Below, piece by piece: positions 55,303-64,000 of a stretch of 64,000 nt of DNA. The stretch is taken from assembly GCF_021596505.1 (NCBI RefSeq), contig NZ_PJIZ01000005.1, positions 62,001 to 126,000 on the forward strand, given 5' to 3'. Under the pieces are notes generated by a model, which was not told where the DNA came from, ran no database searches, and saw only the letters and a list, made by a program, of their open reading frames with translations. The translations under genes were made by a program, and so were the position numbers. This DNA is from Nostoc sp. CMAA1605 (GTDB lineage Bacteria; Cyanobacteriota; Cyanobacteriia; Cyanobacteriales; Nostocaceae). Every line of letters starts with the position of its first letter. Positions within the stretch are counted from its first letter, which is position 1.

Positions 55303-56229
55303 ATGAGTGTTGAAAAAAAACATTGGTTACAAATGGCTGTTCAAGTTAAAGGTTCAGTCCTGGCATCAATATATAGACGGGTAATTGGCTGTGGATTATT
55401 TGGAGTTTTCGTTTCTCTACTTTATTACTTAAAATTACCTGTATCACAACCAATTTTAGGGACTGTTATTCCTAGCATTGTTTTGGGTTTGTTATTAGTT
55501 TTTCGCACTAATACAGCCTATGAAAGATTTTGGGAAGGGCGAAAATGTTGGGGTTCTATAGTTAATAATGTCCGTAACATAGCAAGACAAATTTTAGCAT
55601 CCGTTGGCGAGACTGCACCAGAAGATAAGAAAGAAAAAATTGGAGCCTTATATTTATTAGTAGCTTTTGCAGTGGCAACTAAAATACATCTTAGAGGAGA
55701 ATCAGTCAATAATGAGTTAGAAGAATTAATGTCCTCTGCTAAATACTTCAAACTAAAAAGCATGAATAATCCTCCTCTAGAAATAGCTTTTTGGGTAGAA
55801 GATTATTTACAAAAGCAATATAGAAATAATTCTCTCAATTCTTATCAATTAACAGCTATTCAACAATTATTAAATAATTTGGTAGATAATTTAGGTGCTT
55901 GTGAACGCATTTTAAAAACCCCCATGCCCCTAGCGTATTCCATTCACTTAAAGCAATTATTATTACTATATTGTTTGTTACTACCATTTCAAATGGTGCA
56001 AAGTTTAGGATGGTGGACAGGTGCAGTTACAGCATTAGTAAGTTTCACCTTATTTGGCATTGAAGCCATCGGATTAGAGATAGAAAATCCTTTTGGTTAC
56101 GATGCCAATGACTTACCTCTTGATACAATTTGTCAGACTATGCGACGTAATATTGATGATTTAATCAGTCTATACTTAACGCGATCGCTCCAAAATAACG
56201 AACTATCCCTTTTGCCTCCTGAATTGTAA
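55303..56229 (+). CDS. bestrophin-family channel protein (UPF0187)
   Basis: A 308-aa membrane protein. The N-terminal region shows SVLASIYRRVIGCGLFGVFV, then PSIVLGLLLVFRTNTAYERF with the following WGSIVNNVRNIARQI, typical of bacterial bestrophins, which form pentameric anion or cation channels. Four hydrophobic segments are seen (about 28-48, 52-72, 215-232, 240-258). The C-terminal part has the EIENPFGYDANDLPLDTIC signature. In cyanobacteria some bestrophins work in the thylakoid; location here is not known. Confidence 0.9.
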   Translation: MSVEKKHWLQMAVQVKGSVLASIYRRVIGCGLFGVFVSLLYYLKLPVSQPILGTVIPSIVLGLLLVFRTNTAYERFWEGRKCWGSIVNNVRNIARQILASVGETAPEDKKEKIGALYLLVAFAVATKIHLRGESVNNELEELMSSAKYFKLKSMNNPPLEIAFWVEDYLQKQYRNNSLNSYQLTAIQQLLNNLVDNLGACERILKTPMPLAYSIHLKQLLLLYCLLLPFQMVQSLGWWTGAVTALVSFTLFGIEAIGLEIENPFGYDANDLPLDTICQTMRRNIDDLISLYLTRSLQNNELSLLPPEL

Positions 56230-56230
56230 A

Positions 56231-56355
56231 TGGGCATGATGGGGCATGGGGCATGGGGCATTGGGCATTGGGCATTGGGGTAAATATTTTTCCCTTGTCT
56301 CTCTTGTCTCCCCTACACCCCCACACCCCTACACCCCTACACCCCCCACACCCTA
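56231..56355. repeat. tandem arrays between bestrophin and M28 genes
   Basis: GGGGCAT/GGGCATT units (56238-56280) and CTACACCC units (56322-56355). The second reaches into the last codons of the M28 gene on the other strand. Confidence 0.88.
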
Positions 56356-57201
56356 CAACCTCCTAATAGCCAGTTCCAAGCCTTCGCACACACCAGCGAG
56401 AAAGTCTAAATCTAAAGTGGCAATTGTATCGCTGGGTTGATGATAATGAGGGTTTCGCAAAAAGGCTGTATCTGTCACCATTATTGCTGGATAACCTGCA
56501 TCCCAAAATGGTGCATGATCACTTAGTCTGGTTTGAGGTACTATCAAGCCTCTCTTGGGAACTGGTAGCCACTGACTGGAAATTCCTACTTTGCGGATAC
56601 TGCGACTCATAGCGATTAAATCAGGAATTGTCCGCAAATTGCCGATTAGGGCAATAAAATCGCCAGTATTGGGGTAAAACTTCTCTAAAGGCGGCGGATA
56701 ATTTTGGCCCCCAGGGGTAGAATCACGATACCCTAACATTTCTAGAGACATCATCAAACGTAGCGGTTGCTGTTGTTGTCGCAGGAGATTGGCATAGTCA
56801 GCACTACCCAACAAGCCATATTCTTCCATATCAAAAGCCACCAGCCGCAAAGGATATTTAGCTGGTTGGGCAGCAAACTTTCTGGCTAATTCTAGTAATA
56901 CAGCCACACCCGTTGCATTATCATCAGCCCCTGACGTTCCTGGTACAGCATCATAGTGCGCCCCAATTAAAATAGGAGGTAAATCCTGACGTTTAGGTGT
57001 GGATTGGGCAGGTAAATTGAGGATGAGATTGTGAAAATCTCTCTTGTTCACAGTAAAGGTGTGGATTTCCACACTTCCCCAACAAGAAAATTCTTGGCGG
57101 ATGTATTCTTGAACAAAGAAATGTCCCGCAGTTGCTAGATAAGGATCGCGTTCTCGCGCTATCTGTTGGAGGTAATTATGTAATCTTGCTTGTAAATTCA
57201 A
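56353..57201 (-). CDS. M28-family metallopeptidase
   Basis: A 282-aa aminopeptidase-like di-zinc enzyme without a signal peptide. Metal and catalytic residues are in IGAHYDAVPGTSGADDNATG (His, Asp and second Asp) and FDMEEYGLLGS (Glu-Glu); the remaining ligands lie in SLEMLGYRDS and near SDHAPFWDAGYPAIM. The gene converges on bestrophin with a repeat array at its 3' end. The substrate cannot be predicted. Confidence 0.9.
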   Translation of the reverse strand: MNLQARLHNYLQQIARERDPYLATAGHFFVQEYIRQEFSCWGSVEIHTFTVNKRDFHNLILNLPAQSTPKRQDLPPILIGAHYDAVPGTSGADDNATGVAVLLELARKFAAQPAKYPLRLVAFDMEEYGLLGSADYANLLRQQQQPLRLMMSLEMLGYRDSTPGGQNYPPPLEKFYPNTGDFIALIGNLRTIPDLIAMSRSIRKVGISSQWLPVPKRGLIVPQTRLSDHAPFWDAGYPAIMVTDTAFLRNPHYHQPSDTIATLDLDFLAGVCEGLELAIRRL

Positions 57202-57493
57202 GTGTTTTTCACAGTTTTAATCTCAAATTTATGATGCAGGGATCAAGCAAAACCCAACGCAGTAGTTGCACGTATAAAGTTTATATATCTTGGACTGTTG
57301 ACTGTTGACTAGTGACTATCATGTGAATGTTATTCTAGTGTTGCAACTAACTCCTCAAGCTTTTACGCCTCCAACTTTGGCTGCAATCACCCCTATTATA
57401 CTATTGGGGTAATCTTACCTTGTAGCATTAAGCAAGAGGTCATCCCGCCCAATCATAATATATGTATAAGACGCACTAGGAGAAGAGTAACGC

Positions 57494-59569
57494 ATGGGCA
57501 AGGTAGTCGGCATCGACTTGGGTACAACCAACTCAGTAGTCGCCGTAATGGAGGGTGGCAAGCCGGTGGTGATTGCCAATGCAGAAGGAATGCGAACAAC
57601 CCCCTCCGTGGTAGGCTTCAGCAAAGAAGGCGAACGGGTGGTTGGGCAAATGGCAAGACGGCAAACAGTCCTCAACCCACAAAACACTTATTTTGCGGTG
57701 AAACGCTTTATTGGGCGCAAGTACGGCGAACTGAACCCAGAATCAAAGCGTGTTCCTTACACTATCCGTAAAGACGATGTAGGTAATATCAAAATTGCCT
57801 GTCCCCGCTTAAGTAAAGACTTTGCCCCAGAAGAAGTTTCAGCAATGGTGCTGAAAAAATTGGCAGATGATGCTAGTGCATATTTAGGCGCACCAGTAAC
57901 AGGGGCAGTAATTACAGTTCCCGCTTATTTTAATGATTCGCAACGCCAAGCAACCCGTGATGCAGGCAGAATTGCCGGGTTGGAGGTGCTGCGGATTCTC
58001 AATGAACCGACAGCTGCATCTTTGGCTTATGGGTTAGATAGAGGTGATACGGAAACCATCTTAGTATTTGACTTGGGTGGGGGAACTTTTGACGTATCAA
58101 TTCTGGAAGTAGGCGACGGGGTATTTGAGGTTAAATCTACTAGCGGTGATACCCAACTGGGTGGGAATGATTTTGATCGAAAAATAGTTGATTGGTTAGC
58201 AGAGCAATTTTTAGAAGCAGAAGGCGTAGACTTAAGACGCGATCGCCAAGCTTTGCAACGTTTAATGGAAGCCGCAGAAAAGGCCAAAATCGAACTTTCT
58301 GCTGTCAGTATCACCGAAATTAACTTACCTTTCATCACAGCTACGGAAGATGGGCCGAAACATCTAGAAACTCGCATGACACGCGCCCAGTTTGAAGGTT
58401 TATGTGATGACTTACTCGGACGTATCCGCAACCCAGTGAAACGGGCTTTAAAAGATGCAGGTTTGCGCCCAGATGACATTGAAGAAGTCGTACTAGTCGG
58501 CGGTTCTACACGAATGCCAATGGTAAAACAACTGGTGCGGAATATGATTGGCATTGAACCCAGCGAAAATGTCAACCCAGATGAAGTGGTGGCGATGGGT
58601 GCAGCCATTCAAGCAGGTATCCTGGCTGGGGAATTTAAAGATGTGCTGCTATTGGATGTTACGCCTTTATCTTTAGGCTTGGAAACCATTGGCGGTGTGA
58701 TGAAAAAATTAATCCCCCGCAATACTACAATCCCCGTTCGCCGTTCGGATATTTTCTCCACCTCTGAAAATAACCAAAACAGCGTGGAAATTCACGTTGT
58801 CCAAGGTGAGAGGGAAATGGCATCGGATAATAAATCTTTGGGTAGGTTCAAACTCTATGGCATCCCACCCGCACCCAGGGGTATACCGCAAATTCAGGTA
58901 TCATTAGATATAGATGCTAACGGAATTTTGCAGGTGACAGCCTTAGATAGAACCACCGGCAGAGAACAAAGCATCACCATTCAAGGGGCTTCTACCTTGA
59001 GTGAGTCAGAAGTCAACCGCATGATTCAGGATGCGAAAAAATACGCCGATATTGACAGGGAACGCAAAGAAAGAGTAGAAAAACGCACCCGTTCTGAGGC
59101 TTTAATTCTGCAAGCCGAAAGACAACTTAGAGAAGTCGCCTTAGAATTTGGAATGCAGTTTGCCCGCAATCGCCGCCAACGCATCGATAACATTTGCCGA
59201 GAACTCAAAGAAAGTCTCAAAGAAGACGACGATCGCGGTATTGATCAAGCCTACGTAGATTTACAGGATGCTTTGTATGAATTAAATCGCGAAGTCCGGG
59301 AATATTATGCGGAAGACGAAGACGACGATTTATTTGGTACCATCCGCGATATCTTTGTAGGCGATAAAGATAAAGACCGCGATCGCGACTTTTACCGAGA
59401 TAATTACCGCGACAACTATCGAGAACGGGACTCTTATAATCGAGACTACAACAACAGAGATAATGGACGCGATCGCGATCGTCGTTCCTCCTACGATAAT
59501 CCTCCCCCCCGCCGCCAACCCCGTCCCAGCTATCAAGATAATTGGGATGATGACGATGATTGGGTGTAA
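57494..59569 (+). CDS. dnaK: molecular chaperone DnaK (Hsp70), with charged C-terminal tail
   Basis: Hsp70, 691 aa. The ATPase domain has [17 protein letters not shown] (6-22), [39 protein letters not shown] and [15 protein letters not shown]. The substrate domain follows (about 395-510), then the helical lid. Instead of EEVD the protein ends in a roughly 80-residue Asp/Arg/Tyr/Asn-rich low-complexity tail ending DDDDDWV. Cyanobacteria have several DnaKs; the length and tail suggest the DnaK1-like class, but this is not certain. GGAG lies before the ATG. No CIRCE was seen upstream. A J-domain protein follows 262 bp downstream. Confidence 0.95.
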   Translation: MGKVVGIDLGTTNSVVAVMEGGKPVVIANAEGMRTTPSVVGFSKEGERVVGQMARRQTVLNPQNTYFAVKRFIGRKYGELNPESKRVPYTIRKDDVGNIKIACPRLSKDFAPEEVSAMVLKKLADDASAYLGAPVTGAVITVPAYFNDSQRQATRDAGRIAGLEVLRILNEPTAASLAYGLDRGDTETILVFDLGGGTFDVSILEVGDGVFEVKSTSGDTQLGGNDFDRKIVDWLAEQFLEAEGVDLRRDRQALQRLMEAAEKAKIELSAVSITEINLPFITATEDGPKHLETRMTRAQFEGLCDDLLGRIRNPVKRALKDAGLRPDDIEEVVLVGGSTRMPMVKQLVRNMIGIEPSENVNPDEVVAMGAAIQAGILAGEFKDVLLLDVTPLSLGLETIGGVMKKLIPRNTTIPVRRSDIFSTSENNQNSVEIHVVQGEREMASDNKSLGRFKLYGIPPAPRGIPQIQVSLDIDANGILQVTALDRTTGREQSITIQGASTLSESEVNRMIQDAKKYADIDRERKERVEKRTRSEALILQAERQLREVALEFGMQFARNRRQRIDNICRELKESLKEDDDRGIDQAYVDLQDALYELNREVREYYAEDEDDDLFGTIRDIFVGDKDKDRDRDFYRDNYRDNYRERDSYNRDYNNRDNGRDRDRRSSYDNPPPRRQPRPSYQDNWDDDDDWV

Positions 59570-59570
59570 C

Positions 59571-59714
59571 GGCATAGGGCATAGGGCATGGGGCATGGGG
59601 GAGGCAGCTGCGTGGGCGGGTTTCCCGACTTGAGCGGGCTGCCGTCATTGGGAATATAATCTACCTCTCTAAACCCTTACACCCTTACACCCCTATACCC
59701 CTACACCCCTACAC
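59571..59714. repeat. tandem arrays between dnaK and dnaJ
   Basis: GGGCATA/GGGGCAT units (59573-59598) and CCTTACAC/CCCTACAC units (59672-59714). Confidence 0.85.
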
Positions 59715-59831
59715 TTCTGTTTCCTGAATTTGGATTTAGTAATTGGTAATTAGTATTTAGTAATTGAGTATGAATATTAATCCATTACTAAATTAAAGAT
59801 TACTAAAATCTCAACTTTAAAAGTTAAATAA

Positions 59832-60830
59832 ATGAATATGCAAAATTTGCAGAATTTTCGAGATTATTACGAAATTTTAGGAGTAGCTAAAGACGCTACA
59901 AACGAGGAAATTAAAAAGAATTATCGGCGGTTAGCTAGACAATATCACCCAGACCTCAATCCAGGCAATAAAGCAGCAGAAGAAAAGTTTAAAGATATTG
60001 GCGAAGCTTACGAAGTCCTTTCGGATACAGCCAAACGCGCCCAATATGACCAATTTAGCCGCTACTGGAAACAAAAGGGCTTTAGTAAGCAAACACCAAA
60101 ACCTAAAACTTGGGAACAGAAAGGAGAACGGAATGGCAATCAAAATGTAGATCCGAGTCAGTTTGCCAATTTTGAAGATTTTATTAATCAAGTTGTGGGT
60201 GTAGGTGGTCGCAAAGACACCAGAAATGGGGCAAGTAGCAGCACTACAACTGATCCATTTCGCACTCCTAAAAGTAAAGTTCAATATACAGTTCCCAAAA
60301 ATCCACCACGTCCCACACGGCGGGATATTGAAGCGAGATTAACCCTACCACTAGAGAAAGCTTATCAAGGTGGGAAAGAACGGATTAGATTAGAAGATGG
60401 GCGATCGCTAGAAGTCGATATGCCCCCTGGGATGGTTACAGGGCAAAGTGTCCGACTGCGAGATCAAGGTATTGGTGGCGGCGACCTTTATTTAAAAATA
60501 ACTGTCGAACCACATCCATTATTTAAACTCGAAGGTGCTAATATCTCTTGCCAAGTACCAGTCACACCCACAGAAGCCGTTTTAGGCGGACAAGTAGAAG
60601 CACCCACCCTAGATGGCCCTGTGAAAATGACCATTCCCCCTGGAGTCAGGTCTGGTCAAAGATTTCGCTTGGCAAATAAAGGTTATCCCACCGAAGGTGG
60701 GAAACGAGGAGATCAATTAGTGGAAATCCAAATAATTGCCCCGAAAAACATTAGCCAGGAAGAAAGAGAACTCTACGAAAAATTGCGGCAAATTGAAACC
60801 TTTAAACCCCGCGCTGATTTATTGGGTTAA
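59832..60830 (+). CDS. DnaJ-type chaperone without zinc fingers (CbpA-like)
   Basis: A 332-aa Hsp40 co-chaperone, type II. The J domain is at about 11-72 with the HPD motif at 39-41 ([12 protein letters not shown]). A Gly-poor linker (about 75-165) precedes two C-terminal beta domains with [36 protein letters not shown] and [20 protein letters not shown]. There is no CxxCxGxG zinc region. It probably serves the dnaK just upstream. The start may be at the first ATG or two codons later. Confidence 0.93.
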   Translation: MNMQNLQNFRDYYEILGVAKDATNEEIKKNYRRLARQYHPDLNPGNKAAEEKFKDIGEAYEVLSDTAKRAQYDQFSRYWKQKGFSKQTPKPKTWEQKGERNGNQNVDPSQFANFEDFINQVVGVGGRKDTRNGASSSTTTDPFRTPKSKVQYTVPKNPPRPTRRDIEARLTLPLEKAYQGGKERIRLEDGRSLEVDMPPGMVTGQSVRLRDQGIGGGDLYLKITVEPHPLFKLEGANISCQVPVTPTEAVLGGQVEAPTLDGPVKMTIPPGVRSGQRFRLANKGYPTEGGKRGDQLVEIQIIAPKNISQEERELYEKLRQIETFKPRADLLG

Positions 60831-60865
60831 AATTTTGTCGATAAATTCTCACCCATAGAATTAAA

Positions 60866-61780
60866 CTAAAGCAGTTGACGCAATTCTGCAACTGAGTTAG
60901 CTGTAATAATCTGGCGTAAAATCTCCTTCAATTGTGCTGTGTCACTAATTTGATTAATTTGTGACAGTAACTGCAAACCATCATTACCAAATTTCATCTC
61001 TAGATTAATTTCGATACTCGAAATTAGTCCTTGTCTTTCACCGCGCGCCTGTCCGCGTGCTTCACCGCGTGCTTCGCCGCGTGCTTCACCGCGTGCTTCA
61101 CCCTCACGCAAAATCTCTTGATACCAAGGTGATTCACGTAGCACAGTCATATCCCACCTCATAATTTCTTGAACTAAAGAACTCTCTAACACAAACGTAG
61201 CAAAAAAAGCTAAGACAGTTTCTAACTGGTTTAACTGTTCATCTGCACGCAGAATTTGCAATGCTTCTCGAATGACTAATTCATCTTCGCCGCCTTTGAG
61301 AATCGGCACAAATGGCAGTAATGAGGGTAGAGGTTCTTGCAAAGCAATGTTGACATCCACTTCCCAAAGGTTAATCACTCGATAATCTTGGATAACTCTG
61401 AGTCCGGCGAAATTGGAAGTAAAACTGGTAGGGATTTCTTCGTTAGTCGTTTTGAGAATATTGATTAAGACAGGATAGATAGGTAAATTATATTTTTCTT
61501 CTGCTAGTCCTGCATAGGCACGCATTCGACGTGGCATTTGTTGCTTGTAGCGTAATTGCAGTTCGTTGAGAACCAGAAATTCACCGTATTGAGGACTATT
61601 AGCACGGATTAAAACATCGCTTTCTCGGCTAATCCATTGAAATTCTGAATTGAGGATTTCCCCAGCGAGAATATCAGGCATCTGAGTGACCCATCTTACC
61701 CAGTTGTCCGGTGCTAGGCTGATTAATTTTTTCGTACTGACATCTGCGGCTTTAGTCACCTTGCTGCACTCCGAATTCAA
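60866..61780 (-). CDS. Rpn-family (PD-(D/E)XK) nuclease-like protein with GEAR repeats
   Basis: A 304-aa member of the recombination-promoting nuclease/putative transposase group. The nuclease-like region is at about 20-130 (DVLIRANSPQYGEFLVLNEL, QLRYKQQMPRRMRAYAGLAE). The C-terminal half contains a repeat EGEARGEARGEARGEARG at about 226-245, encoded by 12-bp DNA repeats, followed by a helical DUF4351-like end. It sits on the opposite strand between two J-protein genes and interrupts an otherwise plus-strand dnaK-dnaJ run. A relative starts at the left window edge. Confidence 0.85.
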   Translation of the reverse strand: MNSECSKVTKAADVSTKKLISLAPDNWVRWVTQMPDILAGEILNSEFQWISRESDVLIRANSPQYGEFLVLNELQLRYKQQMPRRMRAYAGLAEEKYNLPIYPVLINILKTTNEEIPTSFTSNFAGLRVIQDYRVINLWEVDVNIALQEPLPSLLPFVPILKGGEDELVIREALQILRADEQLNQLETVLAFFATFVLESSLVQEIMRWDMTVLRESPWYQEILREGEARGEARGEARGEARGQARGERQGLISSIEINLEMKFGNDGLQLLSQINQISDTAQLKEILRQIITANSVAELRQLL

Positions 61781-61931
61781 AATACCCTAAAAGTAATAGG
61801 ATGTTGACCTTAGCGTTTGACTTGATCTCTCCCCTAAATCCCTATACTTTCCGATGCCTAAATTCTATGAAACTAATCGTAACCTAGTAGGGTTAAGAGG
61901 TTTACAATATTAAAAAAAACTTGATAGCAAG

Positions 61932-62498
61932 GTGAATCAAACGTCTGTGAATCAACACGGGACAATGCCGCAAAGCAGTGAACCCAATTATTACTCATTG
62001 CTAGGACTACATCCTTCAGCATCGGTAATTGATATTCGTCGTGCCTATCGGGAGTTGAGTAAACGCTATCATCCCGATACCACAGAACTAGCTGCTGCTG
62101 TTGCTACGCAAAAATTTCAGCAAATTAACGAAGCCTACGCCACGTTAAGTAATCCTGAAAGGCGTTTAAATTATGACATCAAGATAGGTTATTCTCGGTT
62201 TGGAGTGATTCAAGCACCCCCTGATTTGCGTCATCCTGCTGCTTATAGCTACGATTACTCAAAATCAGCTTACTTGGATGCGAGCGATCGCCCACTCTCC
62301 TCTGGTGAAATTTTTGCCTTATTCATTTTGGCAGTGACTTTTGTAGGCTGTTTACTACTAGCAGTAACTATTGGCGTAATTCGTGGTGATCAAGCTTTAC
62401 AAACCCAGACACCCACACCAGTTGTTACACCAATTTCTTATGTGGGGACTGGGGATTGGGGACTGGGGACTGGGGAGAAGGAAAAATTGTTTGAGTAA
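61932..62498 (+). CDS. J-domain protein with C-terminal membrane anchor
   Basis: A 188-aa protein. The J domain (about 18-85) has HPD at 47-49 (SKRYHPDTTELA). A Tyr/Ser-rich linker is followed by one membrane helix (about 126-150, FALFILAVTFVGCLLLAVTI). The last residues [14 protein letters not shown] are coded by a GGGGACT array, so the original C-terminus has probably been extended or replaced by the repeat. The start could be GTG at 61932 or 61947 or ATG at 61965. It likely recruits an Hsp70 to a membrane. The DUF3143 gene follows. Confidence 0.88.
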   Translation: MNQTSVNQHGTMPQSSEPNYYSLLGLHPSASVIDIRRAYRELSKRYHPDTTELAAAVATQKFQQINEAYATLSNPERRLNYDIKIGYSRFGVIQAPPDLRHPAAYSYDYSKSAYLDASDRPLSSGEIFALFILAVTFVGCLLLAVTIGVIRGDQALQTQTPTPVVTPISYVGTGDWGLGTGEKEKLFE

Positions 62499-62602
62499 TG
62501 AGTAATGAGTAATGAGTAATGACTATTGACTATTGACTATTGACTATTGACTATTGACTATTGACTATTGACTATTGACCATTGACTATTGACTATTGAC
62601 CA
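62442..62602. repeat. tandem arrays from the J-protein C-terminus through the spacer
   Basis: GGGGACT/GGGGATT units (62442-62477, coding) are followed by GAGTAAT units (62493-62520) and GACTATT units (62521-62602, about eleven copies). Confidence 0.93.
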
Positions 62603-62624
62603 CTAATAAACATTTTGAACTCTT

Positions 62625-62897
62625 ATGTCTACACTGCCTCCTGATACACCTTTATACAGTCATCCACTGCCACAAATTGAGCAGTGGTTAAAAGAACAAG
62701 GTTGTCAACAAGATGAAACACAACTACATTGCTGGCGTATACAAAAAGCAAGTTGGCAGGCCGAATTGTGGCTGGATATTGAGCAAATAGTGGTGCGATA
62801 CATCCAAGCCGGGGAAAATGGTCAAGATATCCAACGTGCTTTTAAGTATTCCTTAAGTCGGGAAGATATTGAACAAGCTGTGTTTTCTGGCCCCTAG
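62625..62897 (+). CDS. DUF3143 domain protein
   Basis: A 90-aa cyanobacterial protein of unknown function. It reads LYSHPLPQIEQWLKEQGCQQ early, then CWRIQKASWQAELWLDIEQI and YSLSREDIEQAVFSGP. It is soluble and small. It lies after the membrane J protein; I believe this pairing recurs in cyanobacteria, which would suggest a shared chaperone-related role, but I cannot verify it here. The spacer between the two is filled with a tandem array. Confidence 0.82.
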   Translation: MSTLPPDTPLYSHPLPQIEQWLKEQGCQQDETQLHCWRIQKASWQAELWLDIEQIVVRYIQAGENGQDIQRAFKYSLSREDIEQAVFSGP

Positions 62898-63047
62898 TAG
62901 AGCCGAATGCTCAGTATTCAATGAAAATTCAGTCCACAGAGATACCTAGTAAGTTGCATTATTTCAGCTGTTGATCAAAACTGTAAACCCTCTCCCTTAC
63001 TCCCTTCTCCCCTGCAATATTAATATGCAGGTTAAAGGTAGAACGGT

Positions 63048-63422
63048 TTATCTATTATTGTCTTGGAGTTCGTCAGCACTTCTTTTAGCTGTATCTGGAT
63101 ACACAGAACCCCATTGCTTTATAGCTTCGCCAGATTCTTTAGCAATTCTTTTGGCTCTTTCAACGGGAGCATCTTCTGTTTGACGAGCTTCTCTATTCCA
63201 TTCTCCTGTAGTTTTGGGTCTATCAGCATCGTCTTGATGCACAACTTTATCGACTCTTCTGGTAACAGCATCAGCGTTACGTCCAGATTCTATATTGGAA
63301 TTTAAGCCGGTTGTTAACACTAAAAAACCAACTAAGACAACAGCAAAAAGACGCTTAATTTCCAAGTCCCGAAATATAGATTTGATGGAATTGATTGCTT
63401 TAGTAAATAAACTAACCATCAT
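63048..63422 (-). CDS. small membrane-anchored hypothetical protein, 124 aa
   Basis: It has one hydrophobic segment near the N-terminus (about 25-43, LFAVVLVGFLVLTTG) after a basic stretch, then a highly charged soluble tail (residues 45-124, ADAVTRRVDKVVHQDDADRP, KRIAKESGEAIKQWG). The topology suggests a single-pass protein with the tail outside the cytoplasm, or a signal peptide. It resembles stress-associated small cyanobacterial proteins, but I cannot name a family with confidence. It is monocistronic. Confidence 0.7.
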   Translation of the reverse strand: MMVSLFTKAINSIKSIFRDLEIKRLFAVVLVGFLVLTTGLNSNIESGRNADAVTRRVDKVVHQDDADRPKTTGEWNREARQTEDAPVERAKRIAKESGEAIKQWGSVYPDTAKRSADELQDNNR

Positions 63423-63835
63423 TACACTCCATTGATTAAATGTGGATAATCTTCAAGTTGGCAGAGATTTATTGATTACTTCAGTAAACATATCCGCGAG
63501 TACACCACAAAGATTTATAAAATCAGGTTGTAGCCTCATTTGCGGATATATCTAAACCTCTGCAAGCAACTGAGTTCAGCGACGCGATATTGCTTATCTC
63601 ATCGCTTTAGTCATTGTTGGCACAATTTAAAACTAGCTATAAAAAGCTAGTTATTCCTCTAGCAAAAGTTATAAATTGTTTATTGTTTGTAGTACCGTAA
63701 TTGGTATTATCTAAGAACTGAAATCATCTCTAAGAGACGCTGCGCGTAGCTTGCTTCCCCGTAGAGGTACACTAAAGACTTTTTATTTTACTAATATCTA
63801 ATTACAGAGGTAGATATTTTGTGAATTGGCAACCT
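63423..63835. other. intergenic with hairpin and dispersed repeat
   Basis: 413 bp without a gene. AACTAGCT (63631-63638) pairs with AGCTAGTT (63645-63652) in a small hairpin. AATTGGTATT near 63699 and the GACGCTGCGCGTAGCTTGC segment at 63738-63756 match parts of the 1413 and 41678 elements, so this may be a decayed copy. Confidence 0.5.
63730..63772. repeat. dispersed repeat fragment (GACGCTGCGCGTAGCTTGC)
   Basis: The segment CTAAGAGACGCTGCGCGTAG continuing CTTGCTTCCCC, with GAGGTACACTA after it, matches the middle of the 41678-41977 element (41858-41905) and of the 1413-1645 element. Confidence 0.7.
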
Positions 63836-64000
63836 CTAAATGTTGATTTGTAATAAATCTAGTTCTCTTGTAAAGATTTCATCTATTGGTAACATTTGAC
63901 CGTCGGTTGTCATAAATTTATGGTCTTTTGTCGCTCGAATAGTTGAACCATCTTCTAAGCCATATTCAAAAATTTCTTGTTGTCCACGATTATGCCATTG
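63836..64000 (-). CDS. dnaE: DnaE-N: C-terminal end of the DnaE split-intein N half (partial)
   Basis: The minus-strand frame from the right edge to TAG at 63836-63838 gives 54 residues: [54 protein letters not shown]. This is the end of the N-terminal split intein of DNA polymerase III alpha, closely like the Nostoc punctiforme and Anabaena DnaE-N inteins. The block B motif (ATKDHKF) with its histidine is intact. The N-extein and intein block A lie beyond the window. The DnaE-C half must be encoded elsewhere and joined by trans-splicing. Confidence 0.92.
   Translation of the reverse strand, partial: QWHNRGQQEIFEYGLEDGSTIRATKDHKFMTTDGQMLPIDEIFTRELDLLQINI

Noticed and set aside
57202..57493. 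A CIRCE operator upstream of dnaK
   Set aside because: No TTAGCACTC/GAGTGCTAA pair is present in this spacer.
59217..59648. Antisense frames opposite the dnaK tail
   Set aside because: They mirror the Asp/Arg low-complexity coding region and lack ribosome sites.

Overview
The window looks like chromosomal DNA from a filamentous, heterocyst-forming cyanobacterium of the Nostoc/Anabaena group. Four things point there. GCGATCGC (HIP1) octamers are scattered throughout. There are many 7-bp tandem repeat arrays (GGGGATT, CAATGCC, GACTATT and similar) of the kind known from heterocystous cyanobacteria. Cyanobacterial genes occur (psbY, ndhS, DUF3038/DUF4335, TIGR02652, DUF3143, GroEL1). At the right edge lies the end of a DnaE-N split-intein half. 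I cannot fix the species from sequence alone.

Layout. 1-3400: start of an Rpn-type nuclease gene, a small hypothetical, gluconokinase, a 233-bp repeat element, a NarL/Ycf29-type response regulator and a remnant of a 2Fe-2S ferredoxin-like gene. 3429-5610: CIRCE-groES-groEL-terminator. 5861-10780: a hypothetical, then purL and purF. 10923-15418: a zinc-ribbon/kinase/WD40 protein, a twice-frameshifted ABC permease gene and apt. 15854-22814: the DUF3038-DUF4335 pair, an FHA-fused class A penicillin-binding protein, a secreted Pro/Thr repeat protein, lspA and bioY. 23412-27690: Pho box-pstS-pstC-pstA-pstB. 27857-34828: cation/H+ antiporter with stress-protein domains, HAS-barrel-like protein, ndhS, rodA, Mrp-type ATPase and a Uma2 nuclease. 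35023-40192: pilM-pilN-pilO-pilQ with its terminator. 40374-46771: sugar-type binding protein, a second repeat element, a FIST sensor plus histidine kinase pair, folC and a Uma2 protein with a coiled-coil tail. 46865-53264: psbY, gamma-carbonic-anhydrase-like protein, TIGR02652, glyoxalase-fold protein, tandem M16 peptidase and map. 53340-55073: an exported M20 peptidase gene between two inverted 146-bp mobile elements. 55303-64000: bestrophin, M28 peptidase, dnaK-dnaJ, Rpn nuclease, membrane J protein, DUF3143, a small membrane protein and dnaE-N (intein end).

Most genes are housekeeping: purine synthesis and salvage (purL, purF, apt), proteostasis (groES/EL, dnaK, two J proteins, map, peptidases), phosphate uptake, envelope growth (rodA, PBP, lspA) and type IV pili. 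Mobility and repeats are the unusual part. Two 146-bp MITE-like elements each have 13-bp inverted ends and a 10-bp target duplication. Two related 233/300-bp elements share end sequences. Tandem arrays sit against start codons and extend in frame into purL, an M16 peptidase and a J protein. I found no convincing new defence or biosynthetic system. The strongest leads are the MITE family, in-frame repeat invasion of essential genes, and the FIST-kinase and FHA-PBP architectures.
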